Shown: positions 1 to 7,792, numbered from the stretch's first letter. The stretch: 11,350 nt of DNA from Bacillota bacterium (GCA_023450835.1 JAEXGM010000133.1:1-11350); one strand, 5' to 3'. The notes: a model not told the origin generated them from the sequence alone. Program-made: numbers and translations.

Positions 1-3000
1 CGCTCGTGGAATGTTCTCCAATCCAAGATTAGCCAAGCCCATCAGATAATAGCAATGAGCCCTGTTCTTTCTGGTATAATCTTCTTCAAAAATTGAAAAG
101 TCAGGCAAGGACACTGCAAAATAATCAATTTCTATCTTATCCTCCAGATGCTGCTCTCCAAAATCCAGGAGCCTGTAGAACCTTGCATTTGCAGATGCTC
201 TGTCGCCAAGCTTACGAAAGGCAAGTCCCTGATAAAGTATCATATCGGCCGGCTGGTCATTGTAATACATTGCGCCTGCCGGTTCATCTGTCCCCAATAC
301 CGCCTTTTGATAACAAGTCAGAGCCTCTTCTGCTCTTCCCTGCTTTTCCAGTACTAATCCCAGATGGTAATAAATATGATTGTCTTTTGTCCCTTCCAGC
401 TTTCCTTCTCCTAAATTCTCCGGATAATCGAAAGAAACTCTCAGGAATTCTTCTGCCTTAGTCCAATCTCCCTTTTCCATGGATTTACGGGCTTTCTGCA
501 ATAAAGCCAGAGTATACTGAGCCGGAACTTTTCCTTCTCCACCCTCCCAGGGATGAAAGTTATGTTTCATAATCAATTCGTAGGCCCTGTCCTGGTATCC
601 GCACAGGTTCATAAGGGTCAGATACTCCACAAACAGATCATCCCGTTTGCCGGCCAGTTCTTTTTGTTCCTCAAAGCGGCTCAACCGTTCTTCATTTGAC
701 ATATGCAGCTTTTTATAAAGCTGGTTCAATTCAAGATATACTCTCGCATCCCCCTTATTAAGAGCAAAGGCTTTCTCAAGTTCCCTTCTTGCTTCTTCCG
801 GCATATGAAACTTATTATAAAAAATAAGAGCCAAATTCCGGTGAACCGTGGGGAAGGTATCCTCTTTCGCTGCCGCACTTTCCCAAAGCTGTCTGGCCTT
901 CTCATACTGAAGCTTATCATAATACAGATTTCCGAGATAATAGGCCGCACGCTTTACCGCTCCCAGGGAGATTGCAGTCTCCAAAACTGCGATGTCCTCC
1001 AGTTTATTGGGGAAGCAGTAATCGGGACACGCCTCCTCTGCCTCCTTTAAGTATTGCTGCGCTTTTATCAATTCTCCCATTTTCCCCAGATAATAAGCCA
1101 GATAATACTTCACCATAGGGTATTGTCCCCTGTATTTTAAAAGTACGTGGGCAGCCTCCTCATATGCCCCCATCTCTGCGTAATCTCTGGCACACAGGAG
1201 ATAATTCTGCTCGAAACCTCGCATTTTCCTCTCCAATACCTCTGCCTTTAGCTGTGGAGTTTGCTCCAGGATAATCTCTTCGCTGGCAGAGAGGAAGTCA
1301 AAAGGGTCTAAACTTAAGTTCTCCTTTGCCTGAACAGCCGCCGGTTCATGAAAACCCAGTTTTCTTAGAAGATAGACTTTTAATCCCAGGGCTTTGACAT
1401 TATGGCTGTTCTTAACCAGAGCTTTTCCTGCAAACTCCAGTGCCTCTTTGTATTTCTTCCCCTCTGATTTGATAGCTGCCATATAGAAGAAGGACATTTC
1501 CTGCTGCTCATTGCTCCAGGCCGCCTTATAAAACGCATCAAAAGCTTCTTTCCTGTTTTCCTGGTAATACAGTACCAACCCCAGATTGTAATATGCCTCA
1601 CTGTCATATGGATTGGGGTTTCTTTCTGTCAGACGCTCCAGGGACTTGCGGATATAACCTTCTGCCTCCTTAAAATTACCTCTTCTCATCAATAGCATTC
1701 CATAGGCATTGTTAATGCGGATATCCCCCGGGTCTCTTTTCAGACCTTCCAGATAGTATGTATCCGGCAGATAGGTTGCATGCCGATACTGCTCAATATG
1801 TAATCCTGTCAGATAGAGCTCTTCATTCGTCATAACCTCCTCCGGCCTTTTAGCCCCTTTTGCCGGCTCCGGAAGCTTTACGGTCTTTTGTTTTTCCGGC
1901 CGGTAAGACACCAGGCATTCTCCCTGATTCCAGAGGCTTACTTCGAGCTTCTCCTCATCTGTAACCAAGAAGGGAAGGTGCTTTTCAAAGATATGCTTCG
2001 GAGAGATTTCAATCACTTCACCGTACAGCTTTTCATCCTCATAAGTAACCAGCACTTCCGCCTTCTCATAGGTTCCTGTGGCATAGACTTTCAGTTCTAT
2101 ACCTGCTTTATCGGACTCTGCCCTTATTACGGCATCCTTTGTGGCATTGGATACACGCCCCAGCCGCTTATAGGGCATAAAATACTGGGTAAAGGTCTTT
2201 TCCTCAAATGGTTTTAACCAGGTGAAATCCGGCTGATTATCTGTGTAGACCCCGGTCATCAGCTCAATATACGGACCGTCTTCCTCCGTAAGATTCCTGT
2301 CCCAGGCTGTTCCAAAATCACCGCACCCCCAGGTCCACTGCTTTTTACCGGGAGAAATATGATGGTCCGCCACATGCAGGATTCCGGCTTCTTTTCCATA
2401 ATCATATCCCCCTACGAAATCATAGTCTGATTTTTCTGCCATATAGGAGGTAGGCACAGGGATATTCTTGTATCTGGAGATATCCACACCTTCACTGTAA
2501 TCATGCTTATAATATACTCCCGTTGCTATGGGGAAACGGGACACATCCCTTTTTCCATGGTCCATAACCGCATGTACGTCCGGAGGAAATATGGACTGGG
2601 TATATTCATTCACCGGAACGGCAGGATTGGCCCACCAGAGAAAGGTCTGAGGCAGTGCTGTTCTGTTGTATAACTGCCCTCCGATTTCAATGTACGCCCT
2701 TTCGGGATGCAGGGTGATTTTTAGAATTCCCTTGGTTCCATTTATCTGGTCAACATCATGCAGCAGTACGGATGCACTTCCATCTTTCTGCCGTACAAGT
2801 TCATAATCAACCGGAAGAAAGGTGGTAGGACGGTGATGCTGGGGCCAGTTAAATTCTATCCCGCCGGAAATCCACGGTCCCGTCAGTCCCACCAGCGCCG
2901 GTTTGATTACCCGGTTGTAATATACGAAATCATAACCGTTTGTCTTATCATAAGCTCTCTGGATTCTTCCTCCCAGCTCCGGAAGTACCATAATTTTTAA

Positions 3001-3201
3001 ATATTCATTTTCCAGCAGGACTGCCCGGTACTCTTTTTCAATTCGCTTTGAAGACACACTTTCAATTGTAGGATAAGGGTACACCTTCCCCGAACTCCCC
3101 TGATAAACCCTTTTCTCCAGGAACATCGGATTCTTTTCCGGTTCACCCACTTCATAGGTAGGAATCTTAATAGTTTCTTCCCATATCTTTACTTCCTGCA
3201 T
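1..3201 (-). CDS. DUF5107 domain protein with TPR repeats (3' end outside window)
   Basis: The frame is open for 1067 codons from ATG at 3199-3201 to the left edge without a stop, so only the C-terminal tail is missing. A GGAGGGAG ribosome site (3207-3214) lies 5 bases before the ATG and fixes the start. There is no signal peptide or membrane segment, so the protein is probably cytoplasmic. Residues about 36-345 match the DUF5107 family as I know it, a beta-rich domain related to galactose mutarotase folds. Landmarks are GGIEFNWPQHHRP at 113-125, WWANPAVPVNEY at 189-200 and GVYTDNQPDFTWL at 317-329. Residues about 350-440 form a second beta-rich section. From about 460 to the edge the protein is helical with TPR-like units, for example around 493-525, 535-565, 570-600, 755-780 and 943-970. 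A non-TPR motif, HPWEGGEGK, sits at 883-891. The mutarotase-like fold suggests binding or acting on a sugar, but the reaction is unknown. It is divergent from an AraC regulator that probably controls it. Family assignment is confident; function is not. Confidence 0.9.
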   Translation of the reverse strand, partial: MQEVKIWEETIKIPTYEVGEPEKNPMFLEKRVYQGSSGKVYPYPTIESVSSKRIEKEYRAVLLENEYLKIMVLPELGGRIQRAYDKTNGYDFVYYNRVIKPALVGLTGPWISGGIEFNWPQHHRPTTFLPVDYELVRQKDGSASVLLHDVDQINGTKGILKITLHPERAYIEIGGQLYNRTALPQTFLWWANPAVPVNEYTQSIFPPDVHAVMDHGKRDVSRFPIATGVYYKHDYSEGVDISRYKNIPVPTSYMAEKSDYDFVGGYDYGKEAGILHVADHHISPGKKQWTWGCGDFGTAWDRNLTEEDGPYIELMTGVYTDNQPDFTWLKPFEEKTFTQYFMPYKRLGRVSNATKDAVIRAESDKAGIELKVYATGTYEKAEVLVTYEDEKLYGEVIEISPKHIFEKHLPFLVTDEEKLEVSLWNQGECLVSYRPEKQKTVKLPEPAKGAKRPEEVMTNEELYLTGLHIEQYRHATYLPDTYYLEGLKRDPGDIRINNAYGMLLMRRGNFKEAEGYIRKSLERLTERNPNPYDSEAYYNLGLVLYYQENRKEAFDAFYKAAWSNEQQEMSFFYMAAIKSEGKKYKEALEFAGKALVKNSHNVKALGLKVYLLRKLGFHEPAAVQAKENLSLDPFDFLSASEEIILEQTPQLKAEVLERKMRGFEQNYLLCARDYAEMGAYEEAAHVLLKYRGQYPMVKYYLAYYLGKMGELIKAQQYLKEAEEACPDYCFPNKLEDIAVLETAISLGAVKRAAYYLGNLYYDKLQYEKARQLWESAAAKEDTFPTVHRNLALIFYNKFHMPEEARRELEKAFALNKGDARVYLELNQLYKKLHMSNEERLSRFEEQKELAGKRDDLFVEYLTLMNLCGYQDRAYELIMKHNFHPWEGGEGKVPAQYTLALLQKARKSMEKGDWTKAEEFLRVSFDYPENLGEGKLEGTKDNHIYYHLGLVLEKQGRAEEALTCYQKAVLGTDEPAGAMYYNDQPADMILYQGLAFRKLGDRASANARFYRLLDFGEQHLEDKIEIDYFAVSLPDFSIFEEDYTRKNRAHCYYLMGLANLGLENIPRA

Positions 3202-3266
3202 AGTTTCTCCCTCCATTTCCGTGAAATCAGGCCCTCACTCCATAGCTTTAATTCGCTTTCAGCTCC

Positions 3267-3295
3267 ACTATATCTAAAACTGCCAGGTAAAGCAA
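3267..3295 (-). promoter_or_regulatory. Promoter of the DUF5107 gene
   Basis: On the minus strand TTGCTT (-35, 3290-3295) and TATAGT (-10, 3267-3272) are separated by exactly 17 bases. Transcription would begin near 3260, giving a leader of about 59 bases. The -35 box is weak after its first three bases and is overlapped by one AGCAATT half-site, which fits a promoter needing an activator. Predicted by eye only. Confidence 0.6.
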
Positions 3296-3332
3296 TTCTT
3301 CAAATTGCTATCTTATTTATAAAAATTGCTAT
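3291..3332. promoter_or_regulatory. Probable AraC-type operator: three AATTGCT half-sites
   Basis: The 10-mer AAATTGCTAT occurs at 3302-3311 and again at 3323-3332, exactly 21 bp apart (two helical turns). An inverted copy, AGCAATT, at 3291-3297 pairs with AATTGCT at 3303-3309 across 5 bases. The direct repeats lie just upstream of the -35 box of the leftward gene, and the outer one touches the -35 box of the rightward araC-type gene at 3332. Direct half-sites two turns apart beside a -35 box are the classic layout for AraC-family activators. That the neighbouring regulator binds here is inference. Confidence 0.6.
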
Positions 3333-3360
3333 TGATATTTGGGATGATTTCTCTTAATAT
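3332..3360 (+). promoter_or_regulatory. Promoter of the AraC-family regulator gene
   Basis: TTGATA (3332-3337) and TAATAT (3355-3360) are separated by 17 bases, giving a start near 3367 and a leader of about 28 bases that contains the ribosome site AGGAGG (3382-3387). The -35 box begins on the last base of an AAATTGCTAT half-site, so a bound regulator could block it and repress its own gene. Confidence 0.6.
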
Positions 3361-3394
3361 TAGGTAAAACAGATATATTACAGGAGGTATTCTT

Positions 3395-4261
3395 TTGAAA
3401 TCTTGCGAGAAAAAAATTTCTAAAAAATCAGACTTTTTCTTATATACTCCCAGTGTAACTGCAATGGATGCCTTCCTGTACCCAATCTGTACCGGCCACT
3501 TCCTCTACAAACCGGGCTATTTCCTGCACCGCAATTCCTATGACAGCTTTCTGCTTCTATACATAAAAAGCGGATGCCTGCACCTGAACTTAGACGGCAG
3601 TATTTCTACTGCCTATGAAGGACAGTTTGTCCTTTTAGACTGTTATAGACCTCATACCTATTCTACGGATGCAGAATGCGAAACCCTCTGGCTGCACTAT
3701 GACGGCAAAAATGCCCGTCCCTACTATAATATTATCCAGGCACAGTTAGGAACCATCTTTGCACCGGCGGACCCTTCCCCTGTATTAAATACTCTAATTA
3801 CAATCTATAACCTGTTCTCCTCCGCTTCTCATATCAATGAGATTCTTTTTTCCAAATATATGACTGATATTCTTACAGAGCTTGCCACAGGGAATGCTCT
3901 TTCCAGTGACCCCTGCGGTAACGAACAGGTAATAGAACAGACCATTGCCTACATTACCAGCCATCTGACAGATGATTTATCCGTAGAATTACTGGCTTCC
4001 AAGGTTTCCTTAAGCATCTACCATTTTATCCGCATCTTCAAAAAAGGCACAGGGTTTACTCCTCATGAATATGTTATCATTTCCCGGATCAATACCGCCA
4101 AATTCATGCTTCGCAACACCCGTATGCCTATTAAAGATATCTGTTTCAGTTCCGGTTTTTCCAGTGAAAGTGTCTTTAGTACCTCCTTTAAGAAATGTGT
4201 GGGTACTACTCCGAATAAATACAGGACCTGTACCCCGGCCTCACATAACATGGCACCATAA
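3395..4261 (+). CDS. AraC-family transcriptional regulator, cupin sensor plus double HTH
   Basis: This 288-residue protein starts at TTG (3395-3397), seven bases after a perfect AGGAGG. The next in-frame ATG (codon 24) lacks such a site, so TTG is preferred. Residues about 35-105 form a beta-rich, cupin-like ligand-binding domain of the AraC_binding type, with the stretch LLYIKSGCLHLNLDG at 54-68 and a YRPHTYS turn at 84-90. Residues about 178-277 are the AraC/XylS DNA-binding domain. Its first helix-turn-helix is near 195-216 (LSVELLASKVSLSIYHFIRIFKK), and the second near 245-266 ends in the family signature GFSSESVFSTSFKK..G.TPNKYR. Length and domain order are typical of regulators of sugar utilisation. 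It probably senses a sugar directly and activates the divergent DUF5107 gene through the 21-bp-spaced half-sites between them. It may also act on the importer, but I found no copy of that half-site at the importer promoter. The inducer is unknown. Confidence 0.93.
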   Translation: MKSCEKKISKKSDFFLYTPSVTAMDAFLYPICTGHFLYKPGYFLHRNSYDSFLLLYIKSGCLHLNLDGSISTAYEGQFVLLDCYRPHTYSTDAECETLWLHYDGKNARPYYNIIQAQLGTIFAPADPSPVLNTLITIYNLFSSASHINEILFSKYMTDILTELATGNALSSDPCGNEQVIEQTIAYITSHLTDDLSVELLASKVSLSIYHFIRIFKKGTGFTPHEYVIISRINTAKFMLRNTRMPIKDICFSSGFSSESVFSTSFKKCVGTTPNKYRTCTPASHNMAP

Positions 4262-4268
4262 ACACTTT

Positions 4269-4290
4269 GTGCCCGGATTGCTCCGGGCAC
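4269..4290. terminator. Hairpin terminator between converging genes
   Basis: GTGCCCGGA (4269-4277) pairs perfectly with TCCGGGCAC (4282-4290) over a 4-base loop. On the plus strand it follows the regulator stop by seven bases and is followed by TTATTTA, so it should end that transcript. On the minus strand it follows the last permease gene by 18 bases but has no clear T tract, so termination there is less certain. Confidence 0.7.
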
Positions 4291-4308
4291 TTATTTATGA
4301 GTTATAAA

Positions 4309-5175
4309 CTAACCTTTTAAGCCGGTGGAAGCAACACCTTCCACAAAGTATTTTTGCAGGCACAAAAATACCAGAATAACCGGAATCAGAGATACAACGG
4401 AACCTGCCATAATTAATCCGTATTCAGAGGAATACTGCCCGATGAACATTCTAAGACCTAATTGGATTGTTTTCCTGGTCTCTGTCTTTAAATAAATCAA
4501 AGGCCCTAAATAGTCGTTCCAGGTATTCACAAATGTAAAAATTATAAGTGTTGATAATGCGGGCTTTGATAAGGGCAGCATAATCTTTGCATATATGGTA
4601 TACTCATTCATACCATCGATTCGTGCCGCCTCACACAGGTCGTCGGGTATCCCCTCATAGAACTGCTTCATCATAAATACACCAAAAGCGGAGAAGGCCT
4701 GTAAGCAAATCATTGCCAGTAATTTATCATTGAGGCCCATGGAGCGCATCATGATAAACTGCGGAACCATGTATACCTGCCAAGGCATTGCAATTGTTGC
4801 AATATATGCAAAAAACAAAATATTTTTATTTTTAAATTCCAGTTTTGCGAAGGAATATGCTGCAAAGCTTGAAGTAAACAACTGCAGAAAAGTAACTATA
4901 ATTGTCAGGAAAATCGTATTCTCCACAAACTTCAATAACGGAATTTTTGTCCAAATTCTAATATAATTATCCCACTTCGGCACTTTAGGAATCCATACGA
5001 ATGGATTCATTACAAATACTTCCCTGTTTGACTTTATAGATGCGGACAGCATCCATAAAAACGGTACCACCATTATTGCGGTGATAAGGAATAAGATAAA
5101 ATAAACCCAAAACCTGCTAAGGACAGCGTTTCTTCTTTTTGATTTATATTTTTTCTGTGAAACCTGATTACTCAT
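4309..5175 (-). CDS. Carbohydrate ABC transporter permease, MalG type
   Basis: This 288-residue inner-membrane protein is the second permease subunit of a CUT1-family sugar importer. Six hydrophobic segments are visible, the first at about 22-45 after a short basic N terminus. The EAA loop that contacts the ATPase lies at about 181-201: E182-A-A, G188 and the closing LP at 200-201. The C terminus QKYFVEGVASTGLKG is typical of MalG-like permeases, and the length is normal. The start has a very strong GAGGAGGAA ribosome site (5181-5189) five bases upstream. The gap to the preceding permease gene is only 26 bases, so the two are surely co-transcribed. It is the last gene of the operon; no glycosidase or ATPase follows. 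Substrate not determinable from sequence, although a di- or oligosaccharide is usual for this family. Confidence 0.95.
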   Translation of the reverse strand: MSNQVSQKKYKSKRRNAVLSRFWVYFILFLITAIMVVPFLWMLSASIKSNREVFVMNPFVWIPKVPKWDNYIRIWTKIPLLKFVENTIFLTIIVTFLQLFTSSFAAYSFAKLEFKNKNILFFAYIATIAMPWQVYMVPQFIMMRSMGLNDKLLAMICLQAFSAFGVFMMKQFYEGIPDDLCEAARIDGMNEYTIYAKIMLPLSKPALSTLIIFTFVNTWNDYLGPLIYLKTETRKTIQLGLRMFIGQYSSEYGLIMAGSVVSLIPVILVFLCLQKYFVEGVASTGLKG

Positions 5176-5201
5176 ACCGGTTCCTCCTCTCCTTGTTTAC
5201 T

Positions 5202-6251
5202 TTATGCGTTCAATTTCTTTTCATAGCGGAACTGAATAACTGTAATAAGAAGCACCATTGCAAACAATACCATTGCTATGGAGCTGGAGTATCCCAGTTT
5301 CCAATAGTTGAAAGCATTTTGATAAATATAGTAAACAAGAACCGTCGCCGATGTACTTAACTTGCCGTCTCCGCCTCCTGCCAGCATAACAGCAATGTCA
5401 TAGACCTTAAAGCAGTTAATTGTCAGCATTACCACCACGAAAAAAGTAGTCGACCTTAACTGCGGCCACGTAATAAACTTAAATTTCTGCCAGGTATTGG
5501 CGCCGTCAAGTCCTCCCGCTTCGTATAACTCGGCAGAAATACCCTGAAGACCTGCCAGGTAAATAACCATATAATAGCCCATATACTTCCATACACTGAA
5601 AAGTATTAATGTAACAAGCACCAGACTTCCGCTGAACCATTTCGGAAGCTCCTGCTGGGGTACTCCAAAGAGAGTCAGCAGCAAATAATTTACCGGTCCT
5701 TTGGAAGGATGAAAAATCATTCCCCATACCGCTGTAATTGCCACCAGAGATGCCACATAAGGGAAGAAAGCCACTGTTCGAAAAAAACCTCTTGCCCTGA
5801 TTTTCTGGTTTAACACAATAGCAAGAGCCAGGGAAGCAATCATCGTAAGAGGCACCGTTCCTATCACGTAAATAAGTGTATTTTTAAAAGCTGCAAGAAA
5901 AAAAGTATCCGACGCCAGCCTCTTAAAATTCTCAAGTCCGGCAAAAGTAATTGCATTGCTTCCGTCCCAATTCGCAAAGGCAAGTGTAAATGCCAATATA
6001 ACGGGTATGAGGGTAAATACGGCAAATCCAATAAAATTAGGTGCGATAAACGAGTAGGCAATCAGCGTTCTTTTTGTTTCCCTGCTTATCATTCGGTTGT
6101 TCTTGATTGTCGTCGCTTTCCTCTGTACACTGTCCCGCCTGGCAATCAGCTTTCGCATTTTCTTTCTGTCACTTTCCGCGTGAATCTGCCGCATTAATTC
6201 TGCCGCCTCCGCCTCCAGTTTTTTTACCTGAGCTGCTTTCTTTTCATTCAT
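5202..6251 (-). CDS. Carbohydrate ABC transporter permease, MalF type, with long N-terminal extension
   Basis: This 349-residue inner-membrane permease pairs with the downstream MalG-type subunit. The first membrane segment is at about 62-92 (IAYSFIAPNFIGFAVF), and five more follow. The EAA loop is YEAGGLDGANTWQKFKFI at 243-260, followed by TWPQL. Residues 1-55 are very charged and probably form a cytoplasmic helix or coiled coil (KKLEAEAAELMRQ, DRKKMRKLIARRD). Without them the protein would be about 296 residues, the usual size for the family. A start at Met54 was considered, but it has no ribosome site. The chosen ATG (6249-6251) itself has only a weak GGA nearby. The strong AAAGGAG (6283-6289) is about 31 bases upstream, separated from it by a small hairpin and a possible seven-codon reading frame. 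Function is sure; the exact start is less so. Confidence 0.93.
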   Translation of the reverse strand: MNEKKAAQVKKLEAEAAELMRQIHAESDRKKMRKLIARRDSVQRKATTIKNNRMISRETKRTLIAYSFIAPNFIGFAVFTLIPVILAFTLAFANWDGSNAITFAGLENFKRLASDTFFLAAFKNTLIYVIGTVPLTMIASLALAIVLNQKIRARGFFRTVAFFPYVASLVAITAVWGMIFHPSKGPVNYLLLTLFGVPQQELPKWFSGSLVLVTLILFSVWKYMGYYMVIYLAGLQGISAELYEAGGLDGANTWQKFKFITWPQLRSTTFFVVVMLTINCFKVYDIAVMLAGGGDGKLSTSATVLVYYIYQNAFNYWKLGYSSSIAMVLFAMVLLITVIQFRYEKKLNA

Positions 6252-6289
6252 TTTGATATCCGAAAGCCCAAGAAGGCTTATACTCCTTT
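6248..6289 (-). promoter_or_regulatory. Unusual translation start region of the MalF-type gene
   Basis: On the minus strand a strong AAAGGAG (6283-6289) lies about 31 bases before the permease ATG, too far for direct use. Between them AAGCC (6275-6279) can pair with GGCTT (6264-6268) over six bases, which would bring the ribosome site closer. Alternatively, a TTG at 6269-6271 opens a seven-codon frame whose TGA (6248-6250) overlaps the permease ATG as ATGA, a layout used for translational coupling. Both readings are inference from the sequence. Confidence 0.35.
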
Positions 6290-6333
6290 CCCCACTCCTG
6301 TTTTTCGAGCACTTATTTATCTTTTTTTGTAAT

Positions 6334-6359
6334 TCGGGGCTGGTATCTGCCAGCCCCGA
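6334..6359 (-). promoter_or_regulatory. Intercistronic stem-loop after the binding-protein gene
   Basis: TCGGGGCTGG (6334-6343) pairs perfectly with CCAGCCCCGA (6350-6359), a 10-bp GC-rich stem with a six-base loop. It begins 22 bases past the stop of the binding-protein gene. In the minus-strand transcript it is followed by AATTACAAAAAAAG, not by U residues, so it is not a standard terminator. Such structures after the first gene of sugar importers commonly protect the 3' end of the binding-protein message, giving more binding protein than permease. Partial termination is also possible. Confidence 0.65.
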
Positions 6360-6381
6360 GAATGGATTTTATATTTGGAGA

Positions 6382-7743
6382 TTACTTTCCTAAAAGCTTT
6401 CCAACCTCTTCGTTCATTTTGGCAATACCTTCATCAATGGTAATCTCACGGTTCATAATAGATTTGTGATAGGTATCCAGAATATCGTTGATTTGGGCCA
6501 CATTTTCTGAATAGGGAGCTTCCAGATATAATTTGGATACATTCAGTGCTTCCTTGCTTGCCTCATCTGTCGGGAAACCGTCCAATCCTGCAATAATACC
6601 TGTTACCTCATCACTCATAAGTGCCGGGAAGTTACCTGTTTCAGCCATAACCTTTGCACCTTCCGCACCGGAGACCCATTTAACAAAATCAAAGGCTGCC
6701 TGCTTCTGATCGGATACACTTGTTACCGCAAGGCCTGTGATGGTTCCAAGTGTGGAACCCGGTTCTGCGCCTTCTGCATGAGGATATTTTACAATTCCCC
6801 AGTTGCCGCAGAGTGAAGAATCATACTCCCCGCTCTTAAGGTTGGCTATCAGTGTAGAAATAAACCAGGAGCCCATATTCATCATTGCCACATCGCCACC
6901 GGAGAATGCTGCGGAGTAATGTAAGCCTTCCGCACTTAAATCGGCATAGTTTCTGCAAATCTGGTCATCTTCTTCTTTTAACACCATCTCATAAAAAGGC
7001 TTGGTGAAATCATAATTGCCGTCTAAGATGGAGTGCTTTCCGTCAAGTACACCAAACAGCTGCACCGCACTTCTCCAGGTGTGATAATGTGTACCGTAGA
7101 CCTGTGAGCCAAAGGCAGGGTCGGCTACCTTTCTTGCAAGGGCATCATATTCTTCAAAGGTCATATCGTTGGTAGGATAATCAACTCCCGCCTTATCAAA
7201 AATGTCTTTGTTATAGTAGATTACCCAGAAATCATTTCTGAAAGGAAGTTCATAAAGACTTCCGTTTGCCTTTACCTGGCTGTCAACACCGCCGTACTGG
7301 CTTAAGTCAACTCCTGCCTGGGAAATATAGTTATCAAGAGGTTCCAGGGTGTTTTTGGAAACCAGCGTTGCATATCCCGGCATATCTTTAATTGTAACTA
7401 CGTCAAAGTCAGAGCCGCTTCCGGATAATTCTGTTGCAAGAACTGTAGTATAATCCGTGGAGCCCAAATCTGTCAGTTCAATGGTTACATTGGGATTAGC
7501 CGCTTCATAGGCTTCTTTTATAGCAACCCAGTAAGGTGTGATGTCCTTATCCCAGATTGCCCATTTTAAGGTAACTTTTTCAGCCTCTTTCGTAGGTTCT
7601 GCGGAAGCTGCGCTTTCGGTGGGTGTCGCTGTTACGGCTGCCGTGTCATTTGCCGGTGTCTCCGTTTTCTTGGAGCCGCATCCGGTCAGCAGTGCCGACA
7701 GCATTGCTGTTACCAACAGAATGGATAATAACTTTCTTTTCAT
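6382..7743 (-). CDS. ABC transporter sugar-binding lipoprotein (extracellular solute-binding protein family 1)
   Basis: This 453-residue protein captures the sugar outside the cell and delivers it to the two permeases encoded next. The N terminus is a lipoprotein signal: MKRK, a hydrophobic stretch, and lipobox LLTGC with the lipidated cysteine at residue 22. A low-complexity Thr/Ala/Glu linker (about 23-56) tethers the folded domain to the membrane. The mature part starts with VTLKWAIWDKD (57-67) and has the layout of family 1 binding proteins: NPNVTIELTD near 83-92, SDFDVVTIKD at 111-120, and many surface aromatic residues suited to sugar stacking. Length is typical. The ATG (7741-7743) has a GGGAGGAA ribosome site (7751-7758) seven bases upstream. 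It is first in the operon and divergent from the histidine kinase gene, suggesting two-component control. Ligand unknown. Confidence 0.95.
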   Translation of the reverse strand: MKRKLLSILLVTAMLSALLTGCGSKKTETPANDTAAVTATPTESAASAEPTKEAEKVTLKWAIWDKDITPYWVAIKEAYEAANPNVTIELTDLGSTDYTTVLATELSGSGSDFDVVTIKDMPGYATLVSKNTLEPLDNYISQAGVDLSQYGGVDSQVKANGSLYELPFRNDFWVIYYNKDIFDKAGVDYPTNDMTFEEYDALARKVADPAFGSQVYGTHYHTWRSAVQLFGVLDGKHSILDGNYDFTKPFYEMVLKEEDDQICRNYADLSAEGLHYSAAFSGGDVAMMNMGSWFISTLIANLKSGEYDSSLCGNWGIVKYPHAEGAEPGSTLGTITGLAVTSVSDQKQAAFDFVKWVSGAEGAKVMAETGNFPALMSDEVTGIIAGLDGFPTDEASKEALNVSKLYLEAPYSENVAQINDILDTYHKSIMNREITIDEGIAKMNEEVGKLLGK

Positions 7744-7763
7744 AAACTAATTCCTCCCTTTTC

Positions 7764-7792
7764 ATTATAAGTTTTATGATACTTGCATTCTC
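7764..7792 (-). promoter_or_regulatory. Candidate proximal promoter of the importer operon
   Basis: On the minus strand a perfect TATAAT lies at 7764-7769. The -35 position, 17 bases upstream (7787-7792), reads GAGAAT, a poor match, as expected for an activator-dependent promoter. The two direct repeats at 7797-7834 would then be centred near -45 and -73. Against it, the start would fall near 7757, on the edge of the ribosome site, leaving a leader of only about 14 bases. Confidence 0.4.

Noticed and set aside
93..3000. Several open frames of 69-122 codons on the plus strand, and short minus-strand frames in other phases
   Set aside because: All lie inside the DUF5107-TPR gene, lack convincing ribosome sites and have low-complexity translations; the minus-strand frame from 3201 explains the whole region.
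4063..4307. Overlapping frames on both strands at the end of the AraC regulator gene
   Set aside because: The region encodes the conserved second helix-turn-helix of the regulator; the alternatives resemble nothing and run across the terminator hairpin.
6334..6359. Stem-loop read as an intrinsic terminator of a one-gene transcript
   Set aside because: No U tract follows on the minus strand; the T run at 6322-6328 is on the plus strand, where no gene points into it. A stabiliser or partial terminator fits better.
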